NCBI RefSeq assembly: GCF_009858245.1
Contig: NZ_VMSB01000001.1
Span: 2,294,001 to 2,358,000, forward strand
Reading direction: 5' to 3'
Length of the DNA stretch: 64,000 nt
Source: Ornithinibacter aureus
Lineage (GTDB): Bacteria > Actinomycetota > Actinomycetes > Actinomycetales > Dermatophilaceae
The notes beneath the pieces were generated by a model. It saw only the letters and a list, made by a program, of their open reading frames with translations, did not search any database and was not told the origin of the DNA. Both the position numbers and the translations under genes were made by a program. The stretch's first letter is position 1. The number at the start of each line of letters is the position of its first letter. Positions 41,326-51,670 of the stretch are shown here, piece after piece.

Positions 41326-43836
41326 ATGTTCGAACGGTTCACCGACCGCGCCCGCCGCGTCGTCGTGCTCGCCCAGGAAGAGGCCAGGGGCCTCAACCAC
41401 AACTACATCGGCACCGAGCACATCCTGCTCGGGCTGATCCACGAGGGCGAAGGCGTCGCGAGCAAGGCCCTGGAGAGCCTCGGCATCTCGCTCGAGGCCG
41501 TGCGCGAGCAGGTGCAAGAGATCATCGGCCAGGGCCAGCAGGCGCCCACGGGCCACATCCCGTTCACCCCGCGCGCCAAGAAGGTCCTCGAGCTGAGCCT
41601 GCGCGAGGCGCTTCAGCTCGGCCACAACTACATCGGCACCGAGCACATCCTGCTCGGCCTCATCCGTGAGGGCGAGGGCGTGGCGGCACAGGTGCTCGTC
41701 AAGCTCGGCGCTGACCTCTCCCGCGTGCGCCAGCAGGTCATCCAGCTCATCTCGGGCTACCAGGGCGGCAAGGAGGGAGCCTCCGGTGGCGGTGGCTCGA
41801 CCCAGGGCGGCCCCGCAGAGGGCACCCCGGCCGGATCGCTCGTGCTCGACCAGTTCGGTCGCAACCTCACCTCCGCCGCCCGCGAGGGCAAGCTCGACCC
41901 GGTCATCGGGCGCGAGAAGGAGATCGAGCGGGTCATGCAGGTGCTATCGCGACGCACCAAGAACAACCCGGTGCTCATCGGTGAGCCCGGCGTCGGCAAG
42001 ACGGCCGTCGTCGAGGGCCTCGCGCAGGACATCGTTCGCGGTGAGGTGCCAGAGACCCTCAAGGACAAGCAGCTCTACACCCTCGACCTCGGCGCCCTGG
42101 TCGCCGGCAGCCGCTACCGCGGTGACTTCGAGGAGCGCCTGAAGAAGGTGCTCAAGGAGATCCGCACCCGCGGCGACATCGTGCTGTTCATCGACGAGAT
42201 CCACACCCTCGTCGGTGCCGGCGCGGCCGAGGGCGCGATCGACGCCGCGTCCATCCTCAAGCCGATGCTCGCCCGCGGCGAGCTGCAGGTCATCGGGGCC
42301 ACGACGCTCGACGAGTACCGCAAGCACATCGAGAAGGACGCGGCGCTGGAGCGACGTTTCCAGCCGATCCAGGTCGCCGAGCCGACGCTGCCCCACACGA
42401 TCGAGATCCTCAAGGGTCTGCGCGACCGCTACGAGGCCCACCACCGGGTCTCCATCACCGATGCCGCGCTCGTGGCCGCCGCCAACATGGCCGACCGGTA
42501 CATCAACGACCGCTTCCTTCCCGACAAGGCCATCGACCTCATCGACGAGGCCGGGGCCCGGTTGCGCATCCGCCGGATGACCGCACCGCCGGACCTGCGC
42601 GAGTTCGACGAGCGCATCGCCGCGGTCGTGCGCGAGAAGGAGTCGGCGATCGACGGGCAGGACTTCGAGAAGGCCGCGCGCCTGCGCGACGACGAGAAGA
42701 ACCTGCGCGCCGACAAGGCCAAGCGTGAGGCCGAGTGGAAGTCCGGCGACATGGACGTCATCGCCGAGGTCGACGAAGAGCTCATCGCCGAGGTCCTGGC
42801 TGCGTCGACCGGCATCCCGGTCTTCAAGCTGACCGAGGAGGAGTCCAGCCGCCTGCTCCACATGGAGGACGAGCTGCACAAGCGGGTCGTCGGCATGGAC
42901 GACGCCATCAAGGCGCTCTCCCAGGCCATCCGTCGCACCCGTGCCGGCCTGAAGGACCCCCGCCGCCCCGGTGGCTCGTTCATCTTCGCCGGCCCGACGG
43001 GCGTCGGGAAGACCGAGCTCGCGAAGACCCTGGCCGAGTTCCTCTTCGGCGACGAGGACAGCCTCATCCAGCTCGACATGTCCGAGTACAGCGAGAAGCA
43101 CACGGTCTCGCGCCTGTTCGGTTCGCCTCCCGGCTACGTCGGCTACGAAGAGGGCGGCCAGCTCACCGAGAAGGTGCGCCGCAAGCCGTTCAGCGTCGTG
43201 CTCTTCGACGAGGTCGAGAAGGCGCACCCGGAGATCTTCAACAGCCTGCTCCAGGTGCTCGAGGACGGCCGACTCACCGACTCGCAGGGTCGGATGGTCG
43301 ACTTCAAGAACACCGTCATCATCATGACGACCAACCTCGGCACCCGGGACATCTCCAAGGGTTCGCTCGGCTTCTCGGCCGGCCCCGACACCCGCTCGGA
43401 CTACGACCGGATGAAGGCCAAGGTCATCGACGAGCTCAAGCAGCACTTCCGCCCCGAGTTCCTCAACCGCGTCGACGACACCATCGTCTTCCCGCAGCTG
43501 AGCCAGCCCGAGATCGTCCAGATCGTCGACCTCGAGATCGCCAAGCTCGACAAGCGGCTCAAGGACAAGGACATGGGCCTGGTCCTCACCCCGGACGCCA
43601 AGAACCTCCTGGCGACCAAGGGGTACGACCCCGTGCTCGGTGCGCGGCCGCTGCGCCGCACCATCCAGCGCGAGATCGAGGACGTGCTGTCCGAGAAGAT
43701 CCTCTTCGGCGAGCTCAAGGCCGGCGAGATCGTCGCGGTCGACGCCACCGGCGAAGGCAAGGATGCCGTGTTCACGTTCGAGGGTGCCCCGAAGAACCCC
43801 GACATCCAGGACACCGTGGTGGCCATCGAGGGCTGA
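41326..43836 (+). CDS. clpC: ClpC ATP-dependent Clp protease ATP-binding subunit
   Basis: 836 aa. The N-terminal double Clp_N repeat ([13 protein letters not shown] occurs twice, near residues 26 and 101) binds adaptors. AAA-1 has Walker A GEPGVGKT near 219-226 and [14 protein letters not shown]/middle domain with [20 protein letters not shown] lies near 440. AAA-2 has Walker [14 protein letters not shown] near 562-569 and [13 protein letters not shown]. It forms the hexamer that unfolds substrates for ClpP. Gene order with lysS and lsr2 upstream is conserved in actinobacteria, although eight genes intervene here. ClpP genes are not in the window. Confidence 0.97.
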   Translation: MFERFTDRARRVVVLAQEEARGLNHNYIGTEHILLGLIHEGEGVASKALESLGISLEAVREQVQEIIGQGQQAPTGHIPFTPRAKKVLELSLREALQLGHNYIGTEHILLGLIREGEGVAAQVLVKLGADLSRVRQQVIQLISGYQGGKEGASGGGGSTQGGPAEGTPAGSLVLDQFGRNLTSAAREGKLDPVIGREKEIERVMQVLSRRTKNNPVLIGEPGVGKTAVVEGLAQDIVRGEVPETLKDKQLYTLDLGALVAGSRYRGDFEERLKKVLKEIRTRGDIVLFIDEIHTLVGAGAAEGAIDAASILKPMLARGELQVIGATTLDEYRKHIEKDAALERRFQPIQVAEPTLPHTIEILKGLRDRYEAHHRVSITDAALVAAANMADRYINDRFLPDKAIDLIDEAGARLRIRRMTAPPDLREFDERIAAVVREKESAIDGQDFEKAARLRDDEKNLRADKAKREAEWKSGDMDVIAEVDEELIAEVLAASTGIPVFKLTEEESSRLLHMEDELHKRVVGMDDAIKALSQAIRRTRAGLKDPRRPGGSFIFAGPTGVGKTELAKTLAEFLFGDEDSLIQLDMSEYSEKHTVSRLFGSPPGYVGYEEGGQLTEKVRRKPFSVVLFDEVEKAHPEIFNSLLQVLEDGRLTDSQGRMVDFKNTVIIMTTNLGTRDISKGSLGFSAGPDTRSDYDRMKAKVIDELKQHFRPEFLNRVDDTIVFPQLSQPEIVQIVDLEIAKLDKRLKDKDMGLVLTPDAKNLLATKGYDPVLGARPLRRTIQREIEDVLSEKILFGELKAGEIVAVDATGEGKDAVFTFEGAPKNPDIQDTVVAIEG

Positions 43837-43954
43837 CCCGGTCTGGGGATGGCATGTCGAGTTCTGACCAAGACTTGAACATCCCCATACCCAACGCGTC
43901 CCGACCCTGATCCAGAATTGAGGTGTGCAAGGGCCTCCTGGGACTCCTTGCACA

Positions 43955-43990
43955 GGCGGCCCGCCTCCACCCCTGCGGTGGCGGGCCGCC
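43955..43990 (+). terminator. clpC terminator
   Basis: GGCGGCCCGCC / GGCGGGCCGCC inverted repeat with a 14-nt loop, 118 bp after the clpC stop and 59 bp before the next start. Confidence 0.65.
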
Positions 43991-44049
43991 GCCATGTCCG
44001 GACCCGGTCAGTGCACCCCTCTCGCGGTGGTGACGGTTACGCTCCCCTC

Positions 44050-44592
44050 GTGCCGTCCGACGACCTGTCACCCGAACCGCCAGCCGCGCCCGCAGCACGT
44101 GCCATGGTGCGCGCGGCCCGCACGAGCGACGTGCGGGCCATCCGGGCCCTGGTCGCCCCCCAGGCCGAGCGCCGGGTGCTGCTCAACAAGGAGGCCGTCG
44201 CCTACTACGAGTCGGTCTCCGACTTCGTCGTGGCCGAGATCGCCGGCGCGGTGGTGGGCTGCGGGGCACTGCACGTGTTGTGGGAGGACCTCGGTGAGGT
44301 CCGCACCCTCGTCGTCGATGAGTCCGCCCTCGGGTCGGGCGTCGGTTCGGCGGTGCTGCGGCGGCTCATCGAGCGAGCCCGGGAACTGGGGCTGAGCCGG
44401 CTGTTCTGCCTGACCTTCGAGACCGAGTTCTTCCAGCGGCACGGCTTCGAGGTCATCGAGGGCCAGGCTGTCGACCCCGAGGTCTACGCCGAGCTGCTGC
44501 GCAGCTACGACGAGGGTGTGGCCGAGTTCCTCGACCTCGAGCGCGTCAAGCCCAACACCCTGGGCAACACCCGGATGCTGCGCAAGCTCTAG
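44050..44592 (+). CDS. GNAT acetyltransferase, N-acetylglutamate synthase-like
   Basis: 180 aa from GTG 44050; ATG 44104 is an alternative. GNAT fold: VRAARTSDVRAIRALV, acetyl-CoA-binding loop LGSGVGSAVLRRLIERAREL near residue 96, and LFCLTFETEFFQRHGFEVIEG. This matches the short actinobacterial amino-acid N-acetyltransferase (ArgA/NAGS-like) that makes N-acetylglutamate for arginine synthesis. TACGCT six bases before the GTG could be a -10 for a leaderless transcript. No arginine genes are near, so the substrate is inferred. Confidence 0.85.
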   Translation: MPSDDLSPEPPAAPAARAMVRAARTSDVRAIRALVAPQAERRVLLNKEAVAYYESVSDFVVAEIAGAVVGCGALHVLWEDLGEVRTLVVDESALGSGVGSAVLRRLIERARELGLSRLFCLTFETEFFQRHGFEVIEGQAVDPEVYAELLRSYDEGVAEFLDLERVKPNTLGNTRMLRKL

Positions 44593-44647
44593 GAACCGCT
44601 CGAGCCGCAGCACGCAGGCCCTGACGCAGGTGTCACCGCGCCGGGGT

Positions 44648-45352
44648 TCAGGTCAAGCGGTCGAGCATGCCCTGCATCTGCGTGATCTGCTTGCCCTGGG
44701 TCACCGAGATCTCGTTGACGGTCTCCTCGACGAGTTCGGCCATGGAGTTGTCGCTGTGCTCGTCGACCATGGCGAGCGCCCCCTGGTGGTGGCGGATCAT
44801 CAAGGTGAGGAACAGCCGGTCGGCCTCGCGGCCCGTCGCCGTGGCCAACTGCGCGATCTCCGCCTCGGTCGCCATGCCCGGCATCGAGTGCGCGCCGTGG
44901 TCGGCGAGGTTGGGGTTGGTCGCCTCCGGGGGCACCTGCGCGCCGTGGGACTCGAGGTAGCCGGCCATGGCGTCGATCTCGGGGCGCTGCTCGTCGCCGA
45001 TGCGCGAGGCGATGGCCGCCACCTCGGCATCCTCGAGGGAGCCCTTCACGGCATCGACCATGACGATTGCCTGCGCGTGGTGGACGATCATCTCGCTGAG
45101 GAAGCGCTCGTCGGTGGGCAGGATGCTCACCGTCGCCGTCGGTGCGGCAGCCGACCCGGTGATCGTCGCGTTCGGCTGCCCCGGGGTCCCGGGCTGCAGC
45201 ACCGGAACAGTCGGAGCCGGTGCCGTCACGACGGCTGCCGGCTCGTCACCGCTGCAGGCTGCCACGAACAGGACGAGGGATGCCGTGGCCGCTGCGGCGA
45301 GGAGTCGGGTGTGCGCTCGTGCGGTGCCAACGAGTCGGGCAGGGGTCGTCAC
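44648..45352 (-). CDS. DUF305 lipoprotein
   Basis: 234 aa. GTG 45352 is chosen because TACAGT (45366-45361) forms a -10 placing the transcript start at or next to it; an upstream GTG (45361) overlaps that -10. The signal peptide ends in lipobox FVAAC. The mature domain has the DUF305 four-helix pattern, a duplicated ferritin-like hairpin: FLSEMIVHHAQAIVMVD and FLTLMIRHHQGALAMVD with HH pairs, each followed by a long helix. These proteins are extracytoplasmic and have been associated with metal (copper/silver) handling; the His pairs could bind metal. It is divergent from the LVIVD-repeat protein gene. Confidence 0.88.
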   Translation of the reverse strand: MTTPARLVGTARAHTRLLAAAATASLVLFVAACSGDEPAAVVTAPAPTVPVLQPGTPGQPNATITGSAAAPTATVSILPTDERFLSEMIVHHAQAIVMVDAVKGSLEDAEVAAIASRIGDEQRPEIDAMAGYLESHGAQVPPEATNPNLADHGAHSMPGMATEAEIAQLATATGREADRLFLTLMIRHHQGALAMVDEHSDNSMAELVEETVNEISVTQGKQITQMQGMLDRLT

Positions 45353-45518
45353 GCGCGTCACTGTAACCCGAGAGGGCGCGCAGAAATAGAAAAAGATTCC
45401 TGTGCACCAAAACCCCCACGGAGCCCGATCTTCCGCCATCGTGTCCCGCACCACGCCCCCACACCGGGGAGGATCCGTCAACCACGGAGACGACCCGGCC
45501 CAGTAGATCGAGGTGGAC

Positions 45519-46904
45519 ATGAAGCGAACGCGACTTCTTGCGGTTGCAGCCGCGGGAGCCCTGATGATGGCGCTCGGCGGTGTGAGCGCCGCATCCGCGG
45601 GAGACGGCCTCAACGTCTCCGGCACCGGCCTGGCCGTTGACCAGGTCGGGTACAGCAAGAACATGAAGCACATGAGCAACACCCCGCTCGCCGGTACCTT
45701 CGCCCTCCCCGGCGCCTTCGGCACCGACCTCGCCTTCCAGGGCGAACGGGCCTTCGTCGGCAACTACAACGGCTTCGCCATCTACGACATCTCGGAGGCC
45801 GGCGCCCCCGAGGTCGTCGCCCAGGTGAACTGCCCCGGCTCCCAGAACGACATCAGCGTCCGTGACGACCTCGTCTACCTGTCGACCGACTCCTCCCGTA
45901 ACGACGACAGCTGCAACAGCACGGGCCAGTCGGCGAACGTCAAGTCCTCGTGGGAGGGCATCAAGATCTTCGACATCTCCGACGAGACCAACCCGAAGTA
46001 CATCAAGTCCGTCGAGACCAAGTGCGGCTCGCACACCCACACCGTGGTTCCGGGTGAGGACGCCGACTACCTCTACGTCTCGAGCTACGGCCCCTCGAAC
46101 AGCGCCCCGGACTGCCTGCGCCCCCACGACCTGATCTCCATCGTCAAGGTCCCGCACGCCGACCCGACCGCGGCCAGCGTCATCGCGACGCCGGTGCTCT
46201 TCCCGGACGGTGGCAACACCAGCACCTCGGGCTGCCACGACATCACCGCCTTCCCCAGCAAGAAGATCGCTGCGGGCGCGTGCATGGGTGACGGCATCAT
46301 CATGGACATCTCCGACCCGGAGCAGCCAAAGGTCATCGAGACGGTGCGGGACACGAACTTCGCGTTCTGGCACTCGGCGACGTTCAACAGCGACGGTTCC
46401 AAGGTCATCTTCACCGACGAGCTCGGTGGCGGCGGCGCGGCCACCTGCAACGCCACCATCGGCCCGAAGCGTGGCGCCAACGCCATCTACGACCTGGCGA
46501 CCAACGGCGACCTGACGTTCAAGTCGTACTACAAGATCCCCCGTCACCAGGGCAGCACCGAGAACTGCGTCGCCCACAACGGATCGATCATCCCGGTCAA
46601 CGGCCGTGACGTCATGATCCAGTCCTGGTACCAGGGCGGTGTCTCCCTGTGGGAGTTCACCGACTCCGCCAACCCGAAGGAGCTCGACTACTTCGAGCGC
46701 GGAGCGATCAACGCCGACAGCCTCGTGCTCGGTGGCACCTGGTCCGCGTACTACTACAACGGCTTCGTCTACAGCTCGGACATCACCAAGGGCCTCGACG
46801 TCCTGATGATCAAGGACCCGACGCTGCGCAAGGCCAACTCGGTTCGCCTGGGCGAGTTCAACGCCCAGACCCAGCCGATCTACCCCATCAAGCCCGGCAA
46901 GTGA
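45519..46904 (+). CDS. Secreted LVIVD-repeat beta-propeller protein
   Basis: 461 aa from ATG 45519 with AGGTGG upstream. The signal peptide ends at SAASAG. The mature protein has repeats of the LVIVD/choice-of-anchor type, a beta-propeller: FVGNYNGFAIYDISEAGAPEVV, IKIFDISDETNPKYIK, IIMDISDPEQPKVIE, SLWEFTDSANPKELDYF. Cysteines are paired, as expected outside the cell. Function is unknown; similar proteins are abundant surface or secreted propellers. It shares a divergent promoter region with the DUF305 lipoprotein gene and ends in a perfect terminator. Confidence 0.85.
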   Translation: MKRTRLLAVAAAGALMMALGGVSAASAGDGLNVSGTGLAVDQVGYSKNMKHMSNTPLAGTFALPGAFGTDLAFQGERAFVGNYNGFAIYDISEAGAPEVVAQVNCPGSQNDISVRDDLVYLSTDSSRNDDSCNSTGQSANVKSSWEGIKIFDISDETNPKYIKSVETKCGSHTHTVVPGEDADYLYVSSYGPSNSAPDCLRPHDLISIVKVPHADPTAASVIATPVLFPDGGNTSTSGCHDITAFPSKKIAAGACMGDGIIMDISDPEQPKVIETVRDTNFAFWHSATFNSDGSKVIFTDELGGGGAATCNATIGPKRGANAIYDLATNGDLTFKSYYKIPRHQGSTENCVAHNGSIIPVNGRDVMIQSWYQGGVSLWEFTDSANPKELDYFERGAINADSLVLGGTWSAYYYNGFVYSSDITKGLDVLMIKDPTLRKANSVRLGEFNAQTQPIYPIKPGK

Positions 46905-46928
46905 GCCTCGCCTGAGGGAACCAGCACA

Positions 46929-46962
46929 CGAACGGCCCACCCCGCACAGGGTGGGCCGTTCG
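46929..46962. terminator. Terminator after the LVIVD protein gene
   Basis: CGAACGGCCCACCC and its exact inverse with a 6-nt loop (CGCACA), 25 bp after the stop and 30 bp before the end of the convergent protease gene. Confidence 0.88.
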
Positions 46963-46991
46963 CTGTTCTCCGACTCGACGTGCTCCGGTGC

Positions 46992-49583
46992 CTACGGGCG
47001 GGTCACGGTGACCGCGTCGCCGGGGCGCACCCGTCCGGGGACGACGACCCGGGCGTTGAGGCCACGCAGGCGTAATGGCCGACCCACCGACCCGTTGACG
47101 AACCGCATCGCCTCGGCGCCGAAGCGGTCGATGAACTTGGCACAACCCGTGTGCGGCTGCTCGGTCACCTCGATGACGGCGCCGCGCTCCGCCGGGTCCC
47201 CGATCGTCAGTCGCGACCCGGCCGGTAGGTTCTCGTGCGACAGGTCGAGGTCGAGGTAGAGTTGATCCCCGGCGAGCGCCCGACGGTCGGGATCCCCCGC
47301 GAGGAAACCCACCATTCTGGAGCTCATGACGTTGAGCTGCATGTCCGGGTGCGGGCCGCCGTCGGCACTGCGACTGCTGCCCCGCTCGGCCCACGTGTCG
47401 CCGACCAGACCGACGACGAGGTCGAGCTCGCCCTCGTCGAGCACCTCGCGCACTCCCGCGGCCGGCCGTCGCACCACGAGGTCGAGGGTGCCGACATCAC
47501 GCGGGGCGGCGAGCAGCACGGGCAGGAAGGCCTCCAGCTCCTGCGGGGTGCGGTGACCCGAGAGGCTCGCGGGCTGGGTTTGGGAGGATGCCGGTGTCGC
47601 ACTCATGGAGACCAGTGTGGCGTCCAGGGGCCCACCGTCCACCGGGATTCCAGCGCTCGACCGCCTGCGGAGCGCGTGCCGGGTCACGAGCACCGCACCG
47701 AGGAGGCCGAGCGCGGCCAGCAGCGGCCCGGCGAGCCCGACGAGCAGGGACCGGTCGGCACGTCCCGAGGCGGTCTCGGCGGCGGTCACTGCCGCGTCGA
47801 GCTTGCCCTCCTCGAGCAGCGCGACCGCTTCGGCTGCACTGTCCTGAACTCCCAGCACGCTCGCCCCGAGCGCGCTCACGGGGTCGCGGTCCGTGGCTGC
47901 GTCGTCCACGGCAGCCCCCACCGCACTGATCGCCCGGGCCGCCTCCGGCAGCGATGAGGCCAGGGCTGCGTACTGCTCGTCCTCCTCGGCCTTCTCGTAC
48001 GTCTCGCGCACCGCTTCGGGGACGGGCAGGTCGCCCTGCGCCGCGGCATCCTGCACCTGCTCGACCGCAGGGCCCAGCTCGGCCACCTGCTCCGTCACCG
48101 CGGCGGCGCGATCGAAGTCCCACCGCGTCATGGCGTCCCGCAGACCCTCCGGTGGGAGCCAGTCGCCGTCCCCCGCGTCGACGGCGGCGTACGCAGTTCG
48201 TGCCGTCGCCCGGGGGGCGAGCTGAGCCCGCTGGTCGGCGGTGAGGGCCCAGGTCTGGAAGACCGCGGCGGCATCCTTGACGCCACCGCGGGTCTCCAGG
48301 ATGTCCAGCCACCTGGCCCACGACGTCAGGACCCCGGCGGAGTCCCTGGTGCCGGCGGGGTCATAGGCGCTCTCGCCCCGGATGCCGGCACTCACCACCG
48401 CGGCCAGCTGGGCATCGTCGAGGTCGGCGACTAGGGCCTTGGTGGCGGCGTAGGCCGCGGGGTAGGCGTAGGAGTCGACGTCGTCGATGGGGGCGCTCGG
48501 CGACCCGCCCCACTCGTTGAGGGCCACCGCGTCACGGTCCTTCCTCGACGCCTTCGGATGGGAGACCAGCTTGCCTCCCGTGGCCTTGACGGTGCGTTCG
48601 GCGAGCACCTGGGCCAGACCCTCGTAGACCCACCGCTCGCTGAACCGTTCGCTCGACACCCACGCGTGGGACAGCTCGTGGAAGATCAGGTCGGCGTCGA
48701 GGTCCTCGCCGATGACGATCTCGTTGTCACCCGGGTCGAACCAGCCGTCGTAGCCCTGAACGGCAGGCGACGCGTCCTCCCGGATCCGCTCGAGGCCACC
48801 GGGCCACGACGTCCCGATGAGCCGTTCCAGCTCCGGCAGACCGGCGGTGACCTGCTCCGCCACGAACTCGGTCCACCGGCCGTCGTCGCGGTAGCCGTGC
48901 AGCTCCAGCGACGTCCCGGGCAGGTCCACGGTCGCCTTCTGGCTGTTCGCCGGGTCGCGCAGGGACACCACCGCCCAGAACCCGTCGGCGTCGGATGACC
49001 TGACGGTGTGGGTCGTCGTGGCGCCCTTCTCGGACGCGCTGAAGTCGTCACTCGTTGCGTCGAAGGTCATCGAGGTAGGGGCCACCACCTGCACGGTGTT
49101 TCGCCCCGGGTCGCCGAACCCGTTGACGGTGAACGTGGCATAACCGGGTCCGACCCGCGTGCTGTCGGCGGAGCGGGGCTTCTCACCCGGGACCGTGTAC
49201 GTCAGCCGGATGGTCCGTGAGCGGCCGTAGCGCAGGTCCGGGAAGGAGATGCGGGCGAGCGCCGTCGACGGGTCCTTGGTGTCGCTGAGTCGGACCTTGA
49301 GCGTGGACCCGCCCGAGGTGGCCCGCACCTTTTGCGCACCGGCCGGGACCGGAACCTGGAAGTAGTTGTAGAAGAAGTAGCTGTTGCCCCGGTCGGGGGT
49401 GGTGTTGCGCAGCTCGAGGGTGACGTCGACCTTCACCACGGTGGCCTTGTCGTCGAGGACGTAGCGACTGGTCGCCCCCGTCGCCAACCCGTCGTCGGCC
49501 AGTGCCGGAGTGCCGAGCAACGCAGCCGCCAGGACCAGCATCCCCGGGCCGCCGAACCTCGATCGATGTCTCATCGTCCCCAC
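46992..49583 (-). CDS. Membrane-anchored M1-like metalloprotease fused to a MOSC domain
   Basis: 863-aa open frame from GTG 49583 (AAGGAGG upstream). Signal peptide LVLAAALLGTPALA; N-terminal beta domain; gluzincin core with HEXXH in LIFHELSHAWV near residue 320, followed by RWVYEGLAQVLAERT; helical stalk; one TM (LLVGLAGPLLAALGLLGAVLV, about 620-640) with RRRS on the cytosolic side. The last about 204 residues are a complete MOSC protein (VGLVGDTWAERGSS; DMQLNVMSSRM; QPHTGCAKFIDRFG with conserved Cys) of a kind usually encoded alone. It would start at ATG 47606 (MSATPASS). No stop separates the parts, so this is either a real fusion or two genes joined by loss of a stop, with possible internal initiation. 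Confidence 0.8.
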   Translation of the reverse strand: MGTMRHRSRFGGPGMLVLAAALLGTPALADDGLATGATSRYVLDDKATVVKVDVTLELRNTTPDRGNSYFFYNYFQVPVPAGAQKVRATSGGSTLKVRLSDTKDPSTALARISFPDLRYGRSRTIRLTYTVPGEKPRSADSTRVGPGYATFTVNGFGDPGRNTVQVVAPTSMTFDATSDDFSASEKGATTTHTVRSSDADGFWAVVSLRDPANSQKATVDLPGTSLELHGYRDDGRWTEFVAEQVTAGLPELERLIGTSWPGGLERIREDASPAVQGYDGWFDPGDNEIVIGEDLDADLIFHELSHAWVSSERFSERWVYEGLAQVLAERTVKATGGKLVSHPKASRKDRDAVALNEWGGSPSAPIDDVDSYAYPAAYAATKALVADLDDAQLAAVVSAGIRGESAYDPAGTRDSAGVLTSWARWLDILETRGGVKDAAAVFQTWALTADQRAQLAPRATARTAYAAVDAGDGDWLPPEGLRDAMTRWDFDRAAAVTEQVAELGPAVEQVQDAAAQGDLPVPEAVRETYEKAEEDEQYAALASSLPEAARAISAVGAAVDDAATDRDPVSALGASVLGVQDSAAEAVALLEEGKLDAAVTAAETASGRADRSLLVGLAGPLLAALGLLGAVLVTRHALRRRSSAGIPVDGGPLDATLVSMSATPASSQTQPASLSGHRTPQELEAFLPVLLAAPRDVGTLDLVVRRPAAGVREVLDEGELDLVVGLVGDTWAERGSSRSADGGPHPDMQLNVMSSRMVGFLAGDPDRRALAGDQLYLDLDLSHENLPAGSRLTIGDPAERGAVIEVTEQPHTGCAKFIDRFGAEAMRFVNGSVGRPLRLRGLNARVVVPGRVRPGDAVTVTRP

Positions 49584-49661
49584 CGCGCCTCCTTCGTGGT
49601 GCCGTGCACCCCACCCCGCGCGATGTGCCTGAGGAGCAGCCTAGGGCGACCGGCTGCCGGA

Positions 49662-50567
49662 TCAGTGCGGCAACCGGAACCTCGTGCCTGCCACCGGCTC
49701 GACGAGACCGTCCTCGATCAGGGAGGCGATGCAGCGATCGAGCTGCGCGGCATCCGGTCCAGCGTCCGCGAGCGCCGTGCGTGAGAGGGCGCGCGGGGCG
49801 TCCCGCAACAGCTGGAGCACGGCACCGCGCACCTGCCGATCGGTCCCGTGCCAGGCCTGACCGCGCCGGACGGGGCCTTCGTGAGCAGGGCGACCGGACT
49901 GCACCCAGGCACAGCGCTCGAGAACCGGGCACTGCTCACACTGGGGGGCGCGGGCCTTGCAGACCAGCGCGCCGAGTTCCATCACCGCGACGTTCCAGGT
50001 CGCCGACGTCGGTGCGTCAGCGGGCACGACGGATGCCGCGAGCGCCGACTCCGCGGCGGTGAGGGCGGGCGCTGCCTGCTCGCGCCCCTCGACGAGGCGA
50101 GCGAGAACCCGACGCACGTTGGTGTCCACGACGGTGGTGCGTCGGCCGAAGGCGAAGGCCGCGACAGCTGCCGCCGTGTACGCCCCGACCCCGGGAAGGG
50201 TCCGCAACGTCTCCTCGTCGGCTGGCACCCTCCCGTCGTGGACCTCGACGATCGCCACGGCTGCCTCGCGCAGGCGCAGGGCCCGGCGCGGGTACCCGAG
50301 ACGGCCCCAGGCCCGCACCACCTCGCCCGGCGACTCGGCTGCCAGGTGTGCCGGGGTCGGCCAGCGCTGCATCCAGCTCAGCCAGACGGGTTCCACGCGG
50401 GCGACCGGCGTCTGCTGCGCCATCACCTCGGAGACGAAGACCCCCCACGGGGTGGTCTCAGCGTCACGCCACGGCAGCGCCCGGGCATGGCGCGAGTACC
50501 AGCGCAGGATGTTCTCGTGAAGGTCGGCGACCTCGCGCAGGTCGACCTGGGCACGTGACGCAGGCAC
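49662..50567 (-). CDS. mutY: A/G-specific adenine glycosylase MutY
   Basis: 301 aa. Catalytic Glu47 in VSEVMAQQTPV, HhH motif LPGVGAYTAAAVAAF (124-138), catalytic Asp148 in VVDTNVRRV, and a [4Fe-4S] cluster with Cys203-x6-Cys210-x2-Cys213-x5-Cys219. It removes adenine mispaired with 8-oxoguanine. The C-terminal NUDIX-like 8-oxoG recognition domain is absent; the residual about 70 residues look like a short winged-helix segment (RGAVLQLLRDAPRALSRTALADAG), common in actinobacterial MutY. It is 20 bp downstream of disA and probably in one operon with it. Confidence 0.95.
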   Translation of the reverse strand: MPASRAQVDLREVADLHENILRWYSRHARALPWRDAETTPWGVFVSEVMAQQTPVARVEPVWLSWMQRWPTPAHLAAESPGEVVRAWGRLGYPRRALRLREAAVAIVEVHDGRVPADEETLRTLPGVGAYTAAAVAAFAFGRRTTVVDTNVRRVLARLVEGREQAAPALTAAESALAASVVPADAPTSATWNVAVMELGALVCKARAPQCEQCPVLERCAWVQSGRPAHEGPVRRGQAWHGTDRQVRGAVLQLLRDAPRALSRTALADAGPDAAQLDRCIASLIEDGLVEPVAGTRFRLPH

Positions 50568-50587
50568 TGGGGACGGAGCAGACGCGC

Positions 50588-51670
50588 TCAGACGTAGCGC
50601 TCGAGGATGCTCGACTCGGCCAGGCGCGAGAGCCCCTCGCGCACGAGGCGAGCCCGGCCCTCGCCGACACCATCGACGTCCATGAGGTCGTCGATGTTGG
50701 CCGCCAGCAGCTTCTGGAGGCCGCCGAAGTGCGCGACCAAGCGGTCGACGATGGCACCCGGCAGACGCGGGATCTTCGAGAGCAGACGGTGCCCGAGGGG
50801 GCTGACGGAGGAGTCGAGGGAGTCACCGACGATGGTGAACCCGATCGCGCGAGCGCCCGCCGACGGGTCGAGCAGTTCGGTGGAGTCGATGGCCTCGAGG
50901 TTGGCTATCGCGTCGTCGAGGGTCAGGCTGGCGCGTGTCTCGGGGAGGTAGTCACGGATGACGAGCCCGAGGTCGTCGGACAGGCCCCCGGTCAACTCCT
51001 CGAGCTGGAGGCTGAGCAGGCGCCCGTCGGTGCCGAGCTGGACGACGTACTCGGCGATCTCGTCCTTGATGCGGCGCACCATCTCCAGGCGCTGGAGCAC
51101 GTTGGCGACGTCGCGCACGGTGACGAGGTCCTCGATCTCGAGGGCCGAGAGCGTGCCCGTGACCTCGTCGAGGCGGGACTTGTAGCGCTCGAGGGTCTGC
51201 AGGGCCTGGTTGGCGCGCGACAGGATGGCGCTGGAGTCCTCGAGGACGACCCGACGACCGGCGACGTACAGCGCGATGATGCGCATCGACTGGCTGACGG
51301 AGACGACCGGGAAGCCGGTCTGCTTCGCCACGCGCTCGGCGGTGCGGTGCCGGGTGCCGGACTCGCTGGTCTCGATGCTGGGATCGGGCACGAGCTGGGT
51401 CGCCGCTCGCACGATCCGCGTCACGTCGCGGTCGCAGACGATGCCACCGTCCATCTTGGCCAGCTCGCGCAGCCGCGTCGCCGAGAACTCGATGTCGAGC
51501 GGGAAGCCACCGGTGGCGAGGGACTCGACGACCTTGTCGTTGCCGAGGACGATGAGGGCACCCGTGCGACCACGCAGGATGCGCTCGAGGCCGTCACGCA
51601 ACTCGGTGCCGGGGGCCACCGCCGCGAGGGTGGCGCGCAGCAACTCCTCGTCGGGCAGTTGCGTCGGCAC
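50588..51670 (-). CDS. disA: DNA integrity scanning diadenylate cyclase DisA
   Basis: 360 aa. The N-terminal DAC domain has the RHR motif intact (GTRHRTAER, 107-109). The DGA motif reads DGG (KMDGGIVCD, 74-76), an Ala-to-Gly change. A central helical domain follows, and then a C-terminal HhH DNA-binding region (LLAANIDDLMDVDGVGEGRARLV). DisA forms an octamer that makes c-di-AMP and pauses at branched DNA. It lies in the conserved radA-disA-mutY order. A c-di-AMP riboswitch is encoded about 9 kb away upstream of an Rpf-like gene. Confidence 0.96.
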   Translation of the reverse strand: MPTQLPDEELLRATLAAVAPGTELRDGLERILRGRTGALIVLGNDKVVESLATGGFPLDIEFSATRLRELAKMDGGIVCDRDVTRIVRAATQLVPDPSIETSESGTRHRTAERVAKQTGFPVVSVSQSMRIIALYVAGRRVVLEDSSAILSRANQALQTLERYKSRLDEVTGTLSALEIEDLVTVRDVANVLQRLEMVRRIKDEIAEYVVQLGTDGRLLSLQLEELTGGLSDDLGLVIRDYLPETRASLTLDDAIANLEAIDSTELLDPSAGARAIGFTIVGDSLDSSVSPLGHRLLSKIPRLPGAIVDRLVAHFGGLQKLLAANIDDLMDVDGVGEGRARLVREGLSRLAESSILERYV

